From Streptomyces griseicoloratus (lineage in GTDB: Bacteria; Actinomycetota; Actinomycetes; Streptomycetales; Streptomycetaceae): a stretch of DNA of 64,000 nucleotides. The notes under the pieces were generated by a model that had not been told where the DNA came from, searched no databases, and saw only the letters and a list, made by a program, of their open reading frames with translations. Each line of letters starts with the position of its first letter. Position 1 is the stretch's first letter. Position numbers and translations under genes: made by a program. The stretch is from NCBI RefSeq assembly GCF_014534645.1, contig NZ_JACVQF010000190.1, forward strand, positions 1 through 64,000, written 5' to 3'. This document shows positions 63,293 to 64,000 of the stretch, piece by piece.

Positions 63293-64000
63293 GCGTCGGC
63301 GATCAGCTCGTAGGAGCGCAGGCGCACGTCACCGCTGTGGGCGTTGGCGGTCAGCATCAGCTCGTCCGCGCCGGTGCGCTTCTGCAGTTCGTCCAGGCCG
63401 GCCCGGACCTCGTCGGCGGTCCCGTGGACGACGTTGGAGTTCCAGGAGTCGACGAACTCCCGCTCCATGGGGCTGAAGTCGTACGCCTCCGCCTCCTCGG
63501 GCGTCGGCACGAGCCCCGGACGCCCGGTGCGCAGCCGGACCATGTTCAGCGCGGCGGCCATGATCTGCCGGCGGGCCTCCTTCTCGTCGTCCGTCGCGAG
63601 CGCGGAGACCCCGATGAGGGCGTAGGGCGCGTCGAGCACGGCGGACGGCCGGAAGGACTCCCGGTAGAGGTCCAGCGCCGGGATGGTGTTCTGCGCCGAG
63701 AAGTGGTGGGCGAAGGCGAAGGGCAGACCGAGGGTGCCGGCCAGCCGGGCGCTGAAGCCGGAGGAGCCCAGCAGCCAGACCGGCGGGCGGTGCGCGGACT
63801 GGACGCCGCCGGGGGAGGTGGCCTGGACCGGACCGGGCACGGCGTGGATACGGGCGTAGGGGTGCCCGTCGGGGAAGTCGTCGTCCAGGAACCGGATCAG
63901 CTCCATGAGCTGCTGCGGGAAGTCGTCGGCGCCTTCGTTCAGGCGGTCGGTCCGGCGCAGGGCGGCGGCGGTGGCCCCGTCCGTGCCGGGCGCGCGGCCG
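63268..64000 (-). CDS. LLM-class flavin-dependent oxidoreductase (partial)
   Basis: The C-terminal ~243 residues of a luciferase-like monooxygenase family protein; the N-terminus is beyond the right edge. The frame is open through GRAPGTDGATAAALRRTDRLNEGADDFPQQLMELIRFLDDDFPDGHPYARIHAVPG to WLLGSSGFSARLAGTLGLPFAFAHHF, all typical of the family. An internal ATG at 63906 is not the real start. Substrate unknown. Confidence 0.88.
   Translation of the reverse strand, partial: GRAPGTDGATAAALRRTDRLNEGADDFPQQLMELIRFLDDDFPDGHPYARIHAVPGPVQATSPGGVQSAHRPPVWLLGSSGFSARLAGTLGLPFAFAHHFSAQNTIPALDLYRESFRPSAVLDAPYALIGVSALATDDEKEARRQIMAAALNMVRLRTGRPGLVPTPEEAEAYDFSPMEREFVDSWNSNVVHGTADEVRAGLDELQKRTGADELMLTANAHSGDVRLRSYELIADAYGFPTAA

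Overview
The window is high-GC actinobacterial chromosome, almost certainly Streptomyces. Coding sequence is dense with strong GC third-position bias. It carries a desferrioxamine (des) operon, an adpA gene with an in-frame TTA codon, the adpA-ornA pair, a CebR/cellobiose locus with bglC, and a PAS-GGDEF-EAL protein like CdgA. From memory the order matches the S. coelicolor SCO2769-SCO2818 region; that correspondence is recalled, not computed.

Layout. 0-7 kb: tail of an ABC-2 permease, then a minus-strand operon of a ThDP decarboxylase-like enzyme overlapping an agmatinase-family ureohydrolase, a sodium:solute symporter, and a divergent PucR regulator followed by a phosphatase-like gene. 7-10 kb: a repeat-rich secreted peptide, acyl-CoA thioesterase II and an acyl-CoA dehydrogenase, then about 0.9 kb of non-coding DNA with tandem hairpin repeats. 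10.7-17.1 kb: leucine/isovalerate catabolism, with a TetR regulator divergent from carboxylase beta, biotin-carboxylase alpha, HMG-CoA lyase and isovaleryl-CoA-type dehydrogenase, and two near-palindromes in the shared promoter. 17.2-24.4 kb: siderophore uptake and synthesis (desE, SIP reductase, desA-B-C-D) under two iron boxes. 24.4-30.6 kb: GH20 hexosaminidase with a DasR-like site, a DUF4429/SHOCT-type protein, a small protein, glmS, a GPR1/FUN34/YaaH protein and a universal stress protein. 30.9-33.8 kb: adpA, ornA and tRNA-His. 33.9-41.7 kb: cebR, cebEFG, bglC and a GH18 protein. 41.8-49.7 kb: a two-component system, a spermidine-synthase-like protein, a His/Asp-rich HTH-TPR regulator, a histidine phosphatase and a PAP2 protein.

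49.6-53.8 kb: three translationally overlapping genes encoding (i) a RecB/Cas4/Dna2-type PD-(D/E)XK nuclease with four candidate Fe-S cysteines, (ii) an unrecognised 531-aa protein with a possible C-terminal beta-barrel, and (iii) an SF1 helicase. This looks like a Dna2-like helicase-nuclease split over three polypeptides and is the best candidate here for an undescribed system.

53.8-58.6 kb: an accessory patch with lower GC and weaker codon bias. It contains a decayed HATPase regulator and a three-gene set (helical TTA-containing protein, DUF1023-type alpha/beta hydrolase with a WXG-like N-terminus and a TTA codon, lipoprotein) resembling a secreted effector with its partner. 58.6-64 kb: two small genes, tRNA-Lys, an M6-like metalloprotease, the cdgA-like gene and a truncated LLM-family oxidoreductase at the window edge.
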